A stretch of 64,000 nucleotides of DNA from positions 20,169 to 84,168 of the forward strand of contig CACBFJ010000005.1 in NCBI GenBank assembly GCA_902538495.1, given 5' to 3'. A program made the translations under genes and the position numbers. Below the pieces are notes generated by a model, which was given only the letters and a program-made list of their open reading frames with translations, searched no databases and had not been told where the DNA came from. The first letter of the stretch is position 1. Each line of letters begins with the position of its first letter. Of the stretch, positions 53,756 through 63,689 are shown in pieces. The stretch is from an uncultured Pelagibacteraceae bacterium (GTDB lineage: Bacteria; Pseudomonadota; Alphaproteobacteria; Pelagibacterales; Pelagibacteraceae).

Positions 53756-55663
53756 ATGAATTTCAAAAATATAGCTATGTGGGCTGTTATAGTCTTTTTG
53801 ACAATTGGTTTGTACAACATGTTCAAAAATCCTCAGTCAAACATCCGAGGTAACAACAAAGTAATATTCTCAGAATTTTTAACAGCTGTTGATAATGGAG
53901 AAGTTGTTAAAGTAGAAATTCAAGGAAACAATATTAAAGGAACTTATTCAAACGGGAATAATTTTACCACATACTCGCCAAATGATCCAAATTTGATTGA
54001 AAAACTATCTGAGAAGGGAGTTAGTATTTCTGCAGCTCCGTTAGAAGAAAAAATGCCATCATTGTTTGGAGTACTACTTTCTTGGTTTCCAATGCTGTTG
54101 TTAATTGCTGTATGGATTTTCTTTATGAGACAAATGCAAGGGGGCAAAGGTGGAGCCATGGGTTTCGGTAGATCAAAAGCAAAAATGATGAACGAGCTCA
54201 AAGGAAAAGTAACATTTAATGATGTAGCAGGAGTAGAAGAGGCAAAAGAGGAAGTTGAAGAGATAGTTGAATTTTTAAAAGATCCAAAAAAGTTCAGTAG
54301 ACTTGGTGGAAAAATTCCTAGAGGAGCTTTACTGGTTGGACCTCCTGGAACTGGAAAAACTTTACTTGCTAGAGCTATAGCAGGAGAGGCTGGAGTTCCA
54401 TTTTTTACAATATCAGGTTCAGATTTCGTAGAAATGTTTGTTGGTGTTGGAGCATCAAGAGTTAGAGATATGTTTGACCAAGGAAAAAAAAATTCCCCGT
54501 GCATAATTTTCATTGATGAAATTGATGCTGTTGGTAGAAGTCGAGGAGCAGGTTTGGGTGGTGGAAACGATGAGAGAGAGCAAACACTTAATCAGCTTTT
54601 GGTCGAGATGGATGGTTTCGATACTAATGAAGGTGTAATTATAATCGCTGCAACTAATAGACCAGATGTTTTAGACCCTGCTTTGCTAAGACCAGGAAGA
54701 TTTGACAGACAAGTTGTTGTATCGAATCCAGATATTATAGGTAGAGAAAAAATATTAAAAGTACACGTGAAAAAAATTAAAATGGCTCCAGATGTAAATT
54801 TAAGAACTATCGCACGTGGTACTCCAGGTTTTTCAGGTGCAGATTTAGCTAATCTTGTTAATGAGGCAGCGTTATTAGCTGCAAGAAAAAATAAAAGAAT
54901 TGTTACTTTAATGGAATTTGAAGAAGCAAAAGATAAAGTAATGATGGGAGCCGAGAGAAGATCTATGGTCATGACCGAAGATGAAAAAAAACTCACAGCT
55001 TATCATGAAGGTGGACATGCACTGGTTTCATTTAACATGCCTAGTTACGATCCAATTCATAAAGCAACAATAATTCCTAGAGGAAGAGCTTTAGGTATGG
55101 TGATGAATTTGCCAGAGAGAGATAAGCATGGTTATTCTATAAAATATCTTAAAGCTAGGTTAGCTGTGTGCTTTGGTGGTAGAGTGGCAGAAGAACTTAT
55201 TTTTGGTAAAGATGATATTACCACAGGTGCTGGTGGAGGGACAGGATCAGATATAAATCAAGCAACTCAACTTGCAAGAGCCATGGTAACTAAGTATGGC
55301 ATGAGTGAGGAAATGGGACCCGTTGAATATGGTGAAAATCAAGAGGAAGTGTTTCTAGGTAGATCAGTCACACAGACTCAATCTGTATCTGAAGCAGTTG
55401 CGCAAAAAATTGACAAAGAAATACGAAAGCTTGTAGATGAGGGCTATAATCAAGCAAAAAAAATATTAACAGAAAAAATAGATGATTTACATAAAATCGC
55501 TAAAGCCCTAATAACATACGAAACATTAACTGGTGAAGAAATAGAGAATATAATCAATAAAAATTTATATCCTAAAGATAAAGTTTTAGATAATCCAGAA
55601 ACAAAAGATAATCAAGACTCAGCCTTGGGTGCTATGGGTTTAAAACCTAAAATTGTTCATTAA
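53756..55663 (+). CDS. ftsH: ATP-dependent zinc metalloprotease FtsH
   Basis: 635 residues. Two N-terminal membrane helices (about 5-22 and 101-123) flank a periplasmic loop. An AAA domain follows with Walker A GPPGTGKT (about 199), Walker [13 protein letters not shown] and the SRH region [22 protein letters not shown] zinc protease domain has HEGGH (HExxH; the middle residue is usually Ala). It degrades membrane proteins and regulatory factors such as sigma-32, whose gene lies downstream. Adjacent to tilS as is classical. Confidence 0.97.
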   Translation: MNFKNIAMWAVIVFLTIGLYNMFKNPQSNIRGNNKVIFSEFLTAVDNGEVVKVEIQGNNIKGTYSNGNNFTTYSPNDPNLIEKLSEKGVSISAAPLEEKMPSLFGVLLSWFPMLLLIAVWIFFMRQMQGGKGGAMGFGRSKAKMMNELKGKVTFNDVAGVEEAKEEVEEIVEFLKDPKKFSRLGGKIPRGALLVGPPGTGKTLLARAIAGEAGVPFFTISGSDFVEMFVGVGASRVRDMFDQGKKNSPCIIFIDEIDAVGRSRGAGLGGGNDEREQTLNQLLVEMDGFDTNEGVIIIAATNRPDVLDPALLRPGRFDRQVVVSNPDIIGREKILKVHVKKIKMAPDVNLRTIARGTPGFSGADLANLVNEAALLAARKNKRIVTLMEFEEAKDKVMMGAERRSMVMTEDEKKLTAYHEGGHALVSFNMPSYDPIHKATIIPRGRALGMVMNLPERDKHGYSIKYLKARLAVCFGGRVAEELIFGKDDITTGAGGGTGSDINQATQLARAMVTKYGMSEEMGPVEYGENQEEVFLGRSVTQTQSVSEAVAQKIDKEIRKLVDEGYNQAKKILTEKIDDLHKIAKALITYETLTGEEIENIINKNLYPKDKVLDNPETKDNQDSALGAMGLKPKIVH

Positions 55664-55669
55664 TAAATA

Positions 55670-56722
55670 ATGCAAAGATATTACACAAGAGCGTGTAATT
55701 TCTACTTTGGCAATCAATCAAAAATTCTAGTAAATAAAAAAAAATCGGTTCCGCTACATCAGATTAATGAAATATCTTTTGACCATGTTGAGATTATTAC
55801 AAGAAAAAAGATCAGAAAAATTTCTATAAATCAAGTCAAGAAATTACCAATTAACTTAAAAAAAAAAATAAATGCAGATATTAAAAGAATAAATTCAAAA
55901 AAAATAAATTTTTCTAATTTTAATTTTAAAAAAATTCCAAATATTTTAGGAGTATTAAATCTTACACCTGACAGTTTTTCTGATGGAGGAAAATTTAATA
56001 AAAAAAATAAGGGTGTTAATCATGCTATCAGTTTATATAAAAGTGGCGCATCTATAATTGATGTTGGTGGGGAGTCTACAAGACCAGGATCGAAAGCTGT
56101 AAATGAAAAGCAAGAATGGAATAGAATAAAGAGGATATTAAAATTAATTGTAAAAAAAATACCAATTTCTTTAGATACAAGAAAGTCCAGAATTATGGAA
56201 AATGGGATTAGAATGGGAGTTAAACTTATTAATGATGTTTCAGGATTAAGTTACGATCCTGAAACAATAAATATTTTAAAAAAGTATAAAATTCCATTTG
56301 TAATACAGCATTCAGTAGGGATACCAGAAAATATGCAAAAGAAAGCAAAATATAAAAATGAATTATTAGATATATACGATTATTTTGAGGATAAGATTAA
56401 GTTAATAAGGTCAAAGGGTATTAAACATAATAATATAATTTTGGATCCTGGAATTGGATTTGGAAAAAATTTGAAACATAATATGAATCTTATAAGAGGT
56501 GTTTCTATTTTTCATTCATTAGGTTTTCCTATACTAGTAGGGAATTCAAGAAAAAGATTTATTAAAGATATATCAAAAAAAAATGATAGCAAAACAAGGA
56601 TCGGTGGAACTATGACTTCTTCAATATTTCTTTTAATGCAAGGAATCCAGATTTTGAGAATTCATGATGTTAATGAAGTTAAGCAAGGTATTAAAGTTTT
56701 TAACGAGATAGTCAAAAATTAA
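55670..56722 (+). CDS. folP: Dihydropteroate synthase
   Basis: 350 residues. The catalytic part starts near residue 97: NILGVLNLTPDSFSDGG, IIDVGGESTRPGS, ISLDTRKSRIME, LINDVSGLSYDPE, ILDPGIGFGKN, and the C-terminal VGNSRKRFI (the SRKxF loop). The first ~95 residues are an extra N-terminal domain, starting MQRYYTRACNFYFG, that is Lys-rich and not part of the DHPS barrel; similar extensions occur in alphaproteobacterial enzymes. Condenses p-aminobenzoate with pterin diphosphate. The last base of its TAA is the first base of the glmM ATG. Confidence 0.92.
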   Translation: MQRYYTRACNFYFGNQSKILVNKKKSVPLHQINEISFDHVEIITRKKIRKISINQVKKLPINLKKKINADIKRINSKKINFSNFNFKKIPNILGVLNLTPDSFSDGGKFNKKNKGVNHAISLYKSGASIIDVGGESTRPGSKAVNEKQEWNRIKRILKLIVKKIPISLDTRKSRIMENGIRMGVKLINDVSGLSYDPETINILKKYKIPFVIQHSVGIPENMQKKAKYKNELLDIYDYFEDKIKLIRSKGIKHNNIILDPGIGFGKNLKHNMNLIRGVSIFHSLGFPILVGNSRKRFIKDISKKNDSKTRIGGTMTSSIFLLMQGIQILRIHDVNEVKQGIKVFNEIVKN

Positions 56723-58065
56723 TGACAAAAAAATATTTTGGAACAGATGGAATAAGGGGAGCAGTTAATAGTAAATTTATAAATGGAGATATGTTTTTTA
56801 AATTTGGACTTGCAAGTGGAACATACTTTAAGTCACAAAAAAAAAGAAAACAAACAGCAATAATTGCAAAAGATACTAGATTATCAGGATATACACTTGA
56901 GCCAGCTCTTGTTTCAGGTTTAGCTTCAGCTGGTATGCATGTTTATACTTTAGGACCCTTACCAACTAATGGGCTGGCTATGCTAACAAAAGAAATGAGG
57001 GCTAATATGGGTATAATGATCACCGCCTCTCACAATCCACATTTTGACAATGGTTTAAAATTGTTTGGTCCTGATGGAATGAAATTATCAGATAAAATAG
57101 AAAAAAAAATTGAGGGACTTATAGATAAAAAAATCTCAAAAAACCTTTCGCATTCTGAAAAATTAGGAAGAGTTAAAAGATTAGAAACAGGTACCAAAAA
57201 ATATATTAAAATATTAAAAAAAAATTTCACAAAAGAGTTTAATTTAAGAGGACTAAGAATAGTAATAGATTGTGCAAATGGCGCTGGTTATAAGGCGGGT
57301 CCTGAATTATTGAAATCATTAGGAGCTAAAGTCATAGCAATAGGTGTTAAGCCAAATGGTCTAAATATTAATAAAAAATGTGGGTCAACTTTTCCAAGAA
57401 ACATTAGATCTGCTGTGAAAAAATATAAAGCACATATTGGAATATCTTTAGATGGAGATGCTGACAGGATTATAATGTGTGATGAAAAAAGTAACATAAT
57501 AGATGGAGACCAAATTATAGCTGCTTTAGCAACAAGATGGAAAAATAAAAAAATGTTAAAAGGGGGAGTTGTTGGAACATTAATGTCAAATTATGGGTTA
57601 GAAAAATATTTTAAATCAAAAGAAATTAAATTTTTAAGGGCAAATGTTGGAGATAGATATGTAAAAGAAAAAATGCAAAAATATAATTTTAATTTAGGTG
57701 GTGAGCAGTCGGGACATATTATTTTAGGTAAATTCGCAACTACCGGAGATGGTTTGCTAGTAGCTTTAGAAGCTCTTTTTGCTTTAAGAAAAGGAAAAAA
57801 GGCAAGTGAATTTTTTGAACAATTTAAGAAAACACCTCAGCTTTTAGAAAATATCGAAGTAAAAGATAAAAATATTGTTAACAAAACAGAGATAAGAAAA
57901 ATTATAAAAAATGCGGATAAATTAATTAAAGGCAAGGGAAGAATTTTAGTAAGAAAATCAGGAACAGAATCTAAAATAAGAGTAATGGGAGAAAGTGAAA
58001 ACAAAGCTCTTCTATATAAATGCGTGAACATGATTACAAAAAAAATTAAACAAATTGAAACCTAA
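56722..58065 (+). CDS. glmM: Phosphoglucosamine mutase
   Basis: 447 residues: KKYFGTDGIRGAVNSKF, MITASHNPHFDNGLKLFGPDG (active Ser), LDGDADRIIMCDE (metal), GGEQSGHIIL and VRKSGTESKIRVMGE (phosphate loop). It makes glucosamine-1-phosphate for UDP-GlcNAc, needed for peptidoglycan, lipid A and the glycan island. It overlaps folP by 1 bp and thiD by 11 bp. Confidence 0.96.
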   Translation: MTKKYFGTDGIRGAVNSKFINGDMFFKFGLASGTYFKSQKKRKQTAIIAKDTRLSGYTLEPALVSGLASAGMHVYTLGPLPTNGLAMLTKEMRANMGIMITASHNPHFDNGLKLFGPDGMKLSDKIEKKIEGLIDKKISKNLSHSEKLGRVKRLETGTKKYIKILKKNFTKEFNLRGLRIVIDCANGAGYKAGPELLKSLGAKVIAIGVKPNGLNINKKCGSTFPRNIRSAVKKYKAHIGISLDGDADRIIMCDEKSNIIDGDQIIAALATRWKNKKMLKGGVVGTLMSNYGLEKYFKSKEIKFLRANVGDRYVKEKMQKYNFNLGGEQSGHIILGKFATTGDGLLVALEALFALRKGKKASEFFEQFKKTPQLLENIEVKDKNIVNKTEIRKIIKNADKLIKGKGRILVRKSGTESKIRVMGESENKALLYKCVNMITKKIKQIET

Positions 58066-58867
58066 TTCTAAAATTTTAATTATTGCAGGATCTGACTCAT
58101 CTGGTGGAGCAGGTATTCAAGCTGATATAAAAACTATCACTGCTCTTGGTTCTTATGCAATGACAGCAATAACTGCAATTACATCACAAAATACCACAGG
58201 TGTAAAATCAATTGTTGGGATTAATCCAAAAGAAATTCTTAATCAAATTATTCATAGTTGTAAAGACATAAGACCTGATGCAATAAAAATTGGTATGCTA
58301 CATTCTTCAGAGGTTATTAGAATGGTACTAAAAGCTTTGGATGTAATTAAAGTTAAAAAAATTGTATTAGATCCTGTGATGGTTGCCAAAGGAGGAGCTA
58401 AACTGATAGATGGTAAAGCTATTCAATTGTTAAAATTTAAATTAATAAAAAAAGTATCGCTTATTACACCCAATATTCCTGAGGCAGAAATCTTGACAAA
58501 AACAAAAATTATAACAAAAGAGGATATGATTTTTGCTGCTAATAAACTTATAGGTTTAGGAGCTAAAAATGTACTTATAAAAGGTGGCCATTTAAAACAT
58601 AAAGATGTAATAGATATTTTAATAAACCTAAAAGATATAAAAATCTTTAAAAGCGAGCGTTACAAAACAAAGAATACTCATGGTACAGGTTGTACATTAT
58701 CTAGCTCAGTTACAACTTTTTTATCATGTGGAAAAACAGTAAAGAAATCTTGTGAGCTTGGAATTAAGTATGTAAATTCTGCAATTAAATCAAACCCGAA
58801 ATATGGAAAAGGTCATGGCCCAATCAACCATCTCACATCTCTTAAAATAAAAACAAAGTTTAAATAA
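58055..58867 (+). CDS. thiD: Hydroxymethylpyrimidine/phosphomethylpyrimidine kinase
   Basis: 270 residues from TTG 58055. [41 protein letters not shown] is the ThiD signature, with [13 protein letters not shown] as the ATP loop. It phosphorylates HMP-P to HMP-diphosphate, the substrate of the ThiE encoded at 38587. The start overlaps glmM by 11 bp. Last base overlaps the first base of purA. Confidence 0.94.
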   Translation: MKPNSKILIIAGSDSSGGAGIQADIKTITALGSYAMTAITAITSQNTTGVKSIVGINPKEILNQIIHSCKDIRPDAIKIGMLHSSEVIRMVLKALDVIKVKKIVLDPVMVAKGGAKLIDGKAIQLLKFKLIKKVSLITPNIPEAEILTKTKIITKEDMIFAANKLIGLGAKNVLIKGGHLKHKDVIDILINLKDIKIFKSERYKTKNTHGTGCTLSSSVTTFLSCGKTVKKSCELGIKYVNSAIKSNPKYGKGHGPINHLTSLKIKTKFK

Positions 58868-60159
58868 TGAAAAATATAGTCGTTGTTGGATCTCAATGGG
58901 GTGACGAGGGTAAAGGAAAAATTGTTGATTGGTTATCAGAACAAGCTGATGTGGTAATAAGATTTCAAGGAGGTCACAATGCTGGACACACTCTTGTAAT
59001 AGATGGTGTAACTTATAAGTTAAGATTATTACCATCTGGGATAGTTAGAAAGGGTAAAATATCAATAATTGGTAATGGTGTTGTAGTAGATCCTTGGGCT
59101 TTATTAGAGGAAATTAAAGAAATAAAATCTAAAGGTGTGGAAGTAAATACAAATAATTTTATTATTTCTGAATCTGCAAATTTGATTTTGCCTTTTCATA
59201 GGGAAATGGATGAAATTAGAGAGGATGCAGCGGGTAGAAGCAAAATCGGAACAACCAGACGAGGAATTGGACCTGCATATGAAGATAAAGTTGGCAGAAG
59301 ATCAATAAGAGTTATGGATTTGAGGTCTGAAAAAAATTTAGATCAAAGACTTGAGTCAGTATTAATTCACCACAATGCAATAAGAAAAGGTCTAGGAAAA
59401 AAAATTTTTGAAAAAGACCAGTTAAAGACTGATTTACTTAAAATTGCGCCTAAAATATTAGAATTTTCAAAACCTGTATGGCTTAAAATTGATGAATTCA
59501 AAAAACAAAAAAAGAAAATTTTGTTTGAAGGTGCTCAAGGTATTTTGCTTGATGTTGACCATGGAACTTATCCTTTTGTAACTTCCTCAAATACTGTTGC
59601 ATCAAGTGCAGCCACAGGAACAGGTTGTGGACTTGATACGATAAATTATGTTCTAGGGATTACAAAAGCTTACACAACAAGAGTTGGAGAAGGTCCGTTT
59701 CCAACAGAACTAACAGATAGTATTGGCGAGCTGTTAGGTACGCGAGGAAAAGAATTTGGAACTGTCACAAGCAGAAAAAGAAGATGTGGATGGTTTGATG
59801 GTGTTTTAGTTAGACAAACGATTAAAGTTTCAGGCATTAATTCTATTGCTTTGACTAAATTAGATGTTTTAGACGAATTAGATGAAATTAAAATGTGTGT
59901 TGCTTACGAGCTTGATGGTAAAAAATTAGATTATTTGCCTGCTGCTGTCGAGGATCAAATTAAAATAAAACCTATTTATAAAACATTTCAAGGATGGAAA
60001 GTTTCAACTAGTGGTATCAAAAATATTGAGTCACTTCCCGAAAATGCAAAAAAATACATCTTTGCAGTGGAAGATTTTATTGGTGCAAAAGTTTCTAGTA
60101 TTTCTACTAGTCCAGAAAGGGATGATACAATTTTAATTGAGGATCCTTTTGATATTTAA
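58867..60159 (+). CDS. purA: Adenylosuccinate synthetase
   Basis: 430 residues: [25 protein letters not shown] (GTP loop), [50 protein letters not shown] and [10 protein letters not shown]. First step from IMP to AMP. It overlaps thiD by 1 bp and is convergent with rpoH, overlapping by 4 bp. Confidence 0.97.
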   Translation: MKNIVVVGSQWGDEGKGKIVDWLSEQADVVIRFQGGHNAGHTLVIDGVTYKLRLLPSGIVRKGKISIIGNGVVVDPWALLEEIKEIKSKGVEVNTNNFIISESANLILPFHREMDEIREDAAGRSKIGTTRRGIGPAYEDKVGRRSIRVMDLRSEKNLDQRLESVLIHHNAIRKGLGKKIFEKDQLKTDLLKIAPKILEFSKPVWLKIDEFKKQKKKILFEGAQGILLDVDHGTYPFVTSSNTVASSAATGTGCGLDTINYVLGITKAYTTRVGEGPFPTELTDSIGELLGTRGKEFGTVTSRKRRCGWFDGVLVRQTIKVSGINSIALTKLDVLDELDEIKMCVAYELDGKKLDYLPAAVEDQIKIKPIYKTFQGWKVSTSGIKNIESLPENAKKYIFAVEDFIGAKVSSISTSPERDDTILIEDPFDI

Positions 60160-61049
60160 TTTGTGGAAAGTAAATTTTTTGATTTAGCTAAAAGCAACAT
60201 GTGCTTTTGAAGTTTTTCAAATGCTCTATTTTCTATCTGTCTAACTCTCTCTCTGCTAATTTTGTATTTCTGGCTTAAATCTTCCAAGGTAGTTGGATCA
60301 TCATTTAGTCTTCTTGAATATAAAATTTCTCTCTCCCTATCATTTAGAACTTTAATAGAATCTTTTAATAAATCTCTTCTTTGTTCCATTTCCTCGTGAT
60401 GAGCATATTTTAAATCGTGATCAAGTTCCTTGTCCTCTAACCAGTCCTGCCATTCATCTCCATCTTCACCAACTTGAGCGTTAAGAGAAAACTCTTTACC
60501 TGAGAGCCTTCTATTCATTGAAACCACTTCATCTTTGCTTACATCAAGTTTATTAGCAATATGGTTTACGTGCTCATCTTTTAAATCACCCTCAGTCTCT
60601 GGTGAAATTTGGTTTTTAATTTTTTTTAAATTAAAAAATAATTTTTTTTGTGCAGTCGTAGTACCGATTTTAACAAGACTCCATGATCTTAAAATATATT
60701 CCTGAATTGAAGCTTTGATCCACCACATCGCATAAGTTGCTAATCTAAAACCTTTCTCTGGTTCAAATTTTTTGACCGCTTGCATCAAACCTACATTTCC
60801 TTCTGAAATCATCTCATTAACAGGTAATCCGTATCCTCTATATCCCATTGCTATCTTTGCAACTAATCTTAAGTGGCTAGTAACTAATTTTTCTGCAGCT
60901 TTAATATTCCCAGTTGCTTTCCAATTTTTTGCGAGCATATACTCTTCCTCAGCCGCTAACATTGGAAATTTTTTTATCTGCTCTAAGTACGCGGCTAGAC
61001 CACCCTCATTAGACAAAGTTGGTAAATTATTACTAATTGTAGTGTTCAT
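60156..61049 (-). CDS. rpoH: RNA polymerase sigma factor RpoH (sigma-32)
   Basis: 297 residues. Region 2 has [70 protein letters not shown]. The RpoH box [10 protein letters not shown] follows, and region 4 has LTVKL-like [22 protein letters not shown] (HTH). This identifies heat-shock sigma rather than RpoD. SAR11 genomes have few sigma factors, so it is a main alternative regulator. Its level is normally controlled by FtsH, also encoded in the window. Confidence 0.96.
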   Translation of the reverse strand: MNTTISNNLPTLSNEGGLAAYLEQIKKFPMLAAEEEYMLAKNWKATGNIKAAEKLVTSHLRLVAKIAMGYRGYGLPVNEMISEGNVGLMQAVKKFEPEKGFRLATYAMWWIKASIQEYILRSWSLVKIGTTTAQKKLFFNLKKIKNQISPETEGDLKDEHVNHIANKLDVSKDEVVSMNRRLSGKEFSLNAQVGEDGDEWQDWLEDKELDHDLKYAHHEEMEQRRDLLKDSIKVLNDREREILYSRRLNDDPTTLEDLSQKYKISRERVRQIENRAFEKLQKHMLLLAKSKNLLSTN

Positions 61050-61090
61050 AGAAATGTTTATTTAATAAATTATAATTAATTTTCAATAAT

Positions 61091-62071
61091 TTATTTTTCA
61101 GTATTTCTTAGCTTTTTTAAAATATTATTAAGGTCTTTTGGCAAAAGTGAGGAAAAAATCATTGGTTTTTTAGTACTAGGATGCCTAAAGCCTAAGGTTT
61201 TGGCATGAAGAAATTGTCTTTTTAATTTTGAAATTGAACTTTGTAGTCCTAGATCAATATTTTTCAATTTTTTATATTTTTTCTTATATTTATCATCTCC
61301 CAATATACTGTTACCCTTGTAGTTCATGTGTACTCTGATTTGATGCGTTCTTCCAGTTTCTAATTTACATTCTACTAAACTTAAGGTCGGTATGCTTTCA
61401 TTTTCAAAAACTTCAATAGTTTTATAATTAGTTATTGCTTTTTTACCTTTAAAAGTACTAACCGTCATTAATTGTCTATTTTTTGAACTACGAGTAATAA
61501 AAGTTTCTATTCTTCCATAAGATGGCCTAAGTTTTCCCCATATTAAAAGCTGGTAGATTCTTGTAATTGTGTGTTCATTAAATTGTTTTGATAAATTTTT
61601 ATGTGCTTCATTGTTCTTTGCGATTACAACCAAACCAGACGTATTTTTATCAATTCTATGAACAATACCAGGTCTTAATTCATCACCGATATTTGATAAA
61701 GAGTTTTTGTTATAACTAATTAAGGCATTTACAATTGTCTTATCATAATTTCCAGCTCCTGGATGCATTATAATCCCAGCAGGTTTATCAATAACTAACA
61801 AATCTTTATCTTCATAAACTATTTCTAATTTAAATTTATAAGGCTTAAGAGATGCCATCTTTAGCTCTGGGATTTGAAGATCTATAAAGTCTCCAACAGA
61901 GACTTTTTTTGAGGGACTTTTAATAATTTTGTTATTTAGTTTTAATTTTTCTTTAAGTATTAAATTTTTTATCCTAGTTCTGCTAATAAATTCGTCTCTT
62001 TTATTAATTAAAACATCAACTCTTAAATTCTTCTCTTTCTCTTTAACTATAAAACTAATGTTTTTTTCCAT
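61091..62071 (-). CDS. rluD: 23S rRNA pseudouridine synthase, RluD-like
   Basis: 326 residues: N-terminal S4 domain (LRVDVLINKRDEFISRTRIKNLI), KPAGIIMHPG, catalytic GIVHRIDKNTSGLVVIAKN (HRxD) and RTHQIRVHM. Family RluA/RluC/RluD; S4 domain plus sequence favours RluD. It modifies 23S rRNA uridines. It is 41 bp upstream of rpoH on the same strand, a typical alphaproteobacterial pair. Confidence 0.9.
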   Translation of the reverse strand: MEKNISFIVKEKEKNLRVDVLINKRDEFISRTRIKNLILKEKLKLNNKIIKSPSKKVSVGDFIDLQIPELKMASLKPYKFKLEIVYEDKDLLVIDKPAGIIMHPGAGNYDKTIVNALISYNKNSLSNIGDELRPGIVHRIDKNTSGLVVIAKNNEAHKNLSKQFNEHTITRIYQLLIWGKLRPSYGRIETFITRSSKNRQLMTVSTFKGKKAITNYKTIEVFENESIPTLSLVECKLETGRTHQIRVHMNYKGNSILGDDKYKKKYKKLKNIDLGLQSSISKLKRQFLHAKTLGFRHPSTKKPMIFSSLLPKDLNNILKKLRNTEK

Positions 62072-62094
62072 AAAATATAATATTAATACTATAT

Positions 62095-62171
62095 GCGTCT
62101 GTAGCTCAATTGGATAGAGCGCCTGACTTCGGATCAGGAGGTTCTGGGTTCAACTCCTAGCAGGCGCACCA
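62095..62171 (+). tRNA. tRNA-Arg (anticodon TCG)
   Basis: 77-nt cloverleaf: acceptor GCGTCTG/CAGGCGC, D-arm GCTCAATTGGATAGAGC, anticodon stem CCTGA/TCAGG with loop CTTCGGA (anticodon TCG, reading CGA), T-arm with GGTTCAACTCC, and encoded ACCA. It starts 23 bp from the divergent rluD start. Confidence 0.95.
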
Positions 62172-62172
62172 A

Positions 62173-62964
62173 TTATTCTCCCATATTTATTAAAGTCCCT
62201 TTAGTTCGAGCTCTTAAAAAAGATAAATAGAATAGGACTATTCCAACAACTAAATAGATCAAGTTCAACAAATATGCTTGTTTTAAATTTACATAATCTA
62301 TTGATCCATTTAGGAGTATATTTCTAGTTTCATCAAAAATATAAACAAGCGGTAAACATTTTGCTATGAATTGAAATAGATCTGGTAGAATTTCTATTGG
62401 ATAGTAAATGCACCCCAGAGGAGCTAATAAAAATAATGATGACCATGCAATATTTTCAAAAGATGGACCAAATCTAATTAATCCTGAACTCACAAATAAT
62501 CCAAGTGTTATTCCAAATAGATATAAACTTATGAATAAGAATAAAAGCGGCAAACCCAATTTTAAAATCGATACACCAAATAGGGGAGAGGTTAACATGA
62601 TTGCAGGAACCAATCCTATCAAAGTCCTTATCAAAGCAGTAAAAATTAATGAACAAATAATTTCTTTAAGCTTTAGGGGAGCAATAAACAAATTTGTGAA
62701 ATTTCTACTCCAGATTTCTTCTAAAAAAAGCATGTTAAAACTAATGCTTGATCTAAAAAGAATATCGTAAAGTATTGCACATGTTAAAATTACTCCCAAA
62801 GTATTGCTATAGTAGTCACTATGTATTGAGAAGAATTTTGAGATAAAACCCCACAAAATTATTTGAATTGTAGGCCAATAAATTAAATCCAAAATTCTTG
62901 GCAAAGAACTTTTAATTAAATAAAAATGTCTAAGGAAAAGACCATACATTTTATTAAAATTCAT
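62173..62964 (-). CDS. ABC-2 type transporter permease
   Basis: 263 residues with about six hydrophobic helices: LSWPTIQIILWGFISKF-type start, SSISFNMLFLEEIWSRNFTNLFIAPLKLKEI, and LAPLGCIYYPIEILPDLFQFIAKCLPLVYIFDETRNIL, the conserved C-terminal loop of ABC-2 exporters (NodJ/DrrB-like). It would pair with the ATPase encoded just upstream (4-bp overlap). Substrate unknown. Confidence 0.83.
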   Translation of the reverse strand: MNFNKMYGLFLRHFYLIKSSLPRILDLIYWPTIQIILWGFISKFFSIHSDYYSNTLGVILTCAILYDILFRSSISFNMLFLEEIWSRNFTNLFIAPLKLKEIICSLIFTALIRTLIGLVPAIMLTSPLFGVSILKLGLPLLFLFISLYLFGITLGLFVSSGLIRFGPSFENIAWSSLFLLAPLGCIYYPIEILPDLFQFIAKCLPLVYIFDETRNILLNGSIDYVNLKQAYLLNLIYLVVGIVLFYLSFLRARTKGTLINMGE

Positions 62965-63689
62965 ACATTTTCCCTTGTAAGTTTTAAAAAAACTTCTTCC
63001 ATATTTTTTCTTCCATGTTTTTTAATTAATTCCTCAGGTCTACCCTCATCAATAATCGACCCTTTATTCATCATTAAAACTGAGGAACATAGTCTCTCTA
63101 CCTCTGCCATATTGTGTGATGCTAATAAAATTGATGTTTTATTTTCCTTTTGATATTCCTCTAAAAAACTTCTAACAAAATCACCTGTTTCAGGATCAAG
63201 TGATGCTGTAGGTTCATCAAGAAGTAAAACTTTTGGATTATTAATTATTGATTTTGCAAGACTAACCCTATTTTTTTGACCAGATGACAACTCCCCGGTT
63301 AATTTATCTATAAATTCGTAGAGTCTTAATTTTTCACACAGATAATCAATTTTTGCCTTATGTTTGTTCACATCATAAAGCCTCCCATAAACTTCTAAAT
63401 TTTGTCTAACTGTCAATTTTTTTGGCAACTCTATATAAGGTGATATAAAATTTAATTGATTTAATAGATCTACACGTTGGTTTTCAATTTCGACACCATT
63501 TATTAAAACCTTTCCTTTTGATGGCTTTAACAAACCTAAAATCATACCGATTGTAGTAGTTTTTCCACAACCATTAGGACCAAGTATCCCAATGATTTCA
63601 TTTTGATTGACTTTAAAAGAAACGTTTTTTACTGCTTCTTTTGTATTATAAGTTTTTGATAATCCTATTACTTCAAGTGGTTTTTTCAT
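62961..63689 (-). CDS. ABC transporter ATP-binding protein
   Basis: 242 residues: Walker A GPNGCGKTT (about 36), signature LSSGQKNRVSL, Walker B VLLLDEPTASLDPE, and H-loop LLASHNMAEVERL. DrrA/NodI-like class, pairing with the ABC-2 permease. It overlaps the upstream Sua5/TsaC gene by 17 bp (63673-63689). Confidence 0.93.
   Translation of the reverse strand: MKKPLEVIGLSKTYNTKEAVKNVSFKVNQNEIIGILGPNGCGKTTTIGMILGLLKPSKGKVLINGVEIENQRVDLLNQLNFISPYIELPKKLTVRQNLEVYGRLYDVNKHKAKIDYLCEKLRLYEFIDKLTGELSSGQKNRVSLAKSIINNPKVLLLDEPTASLDPETGDFVRSFLEEYQKENKTSILLASHNMAEVERLCSSVLMMNKGSIIDEGRPEELIKKHGRKNMEEVFLKLTRENV

Noticed and set aside
53944-54513. 189-residue minus ORF inside ftsH
   Set aside because: Shadow of the strongly conserved ftsH frame; no own start context or motif.
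54592-54996. 134-residue minus ORF inside ftsH
   Set aside because: Antisense shadow of the AAA domain.
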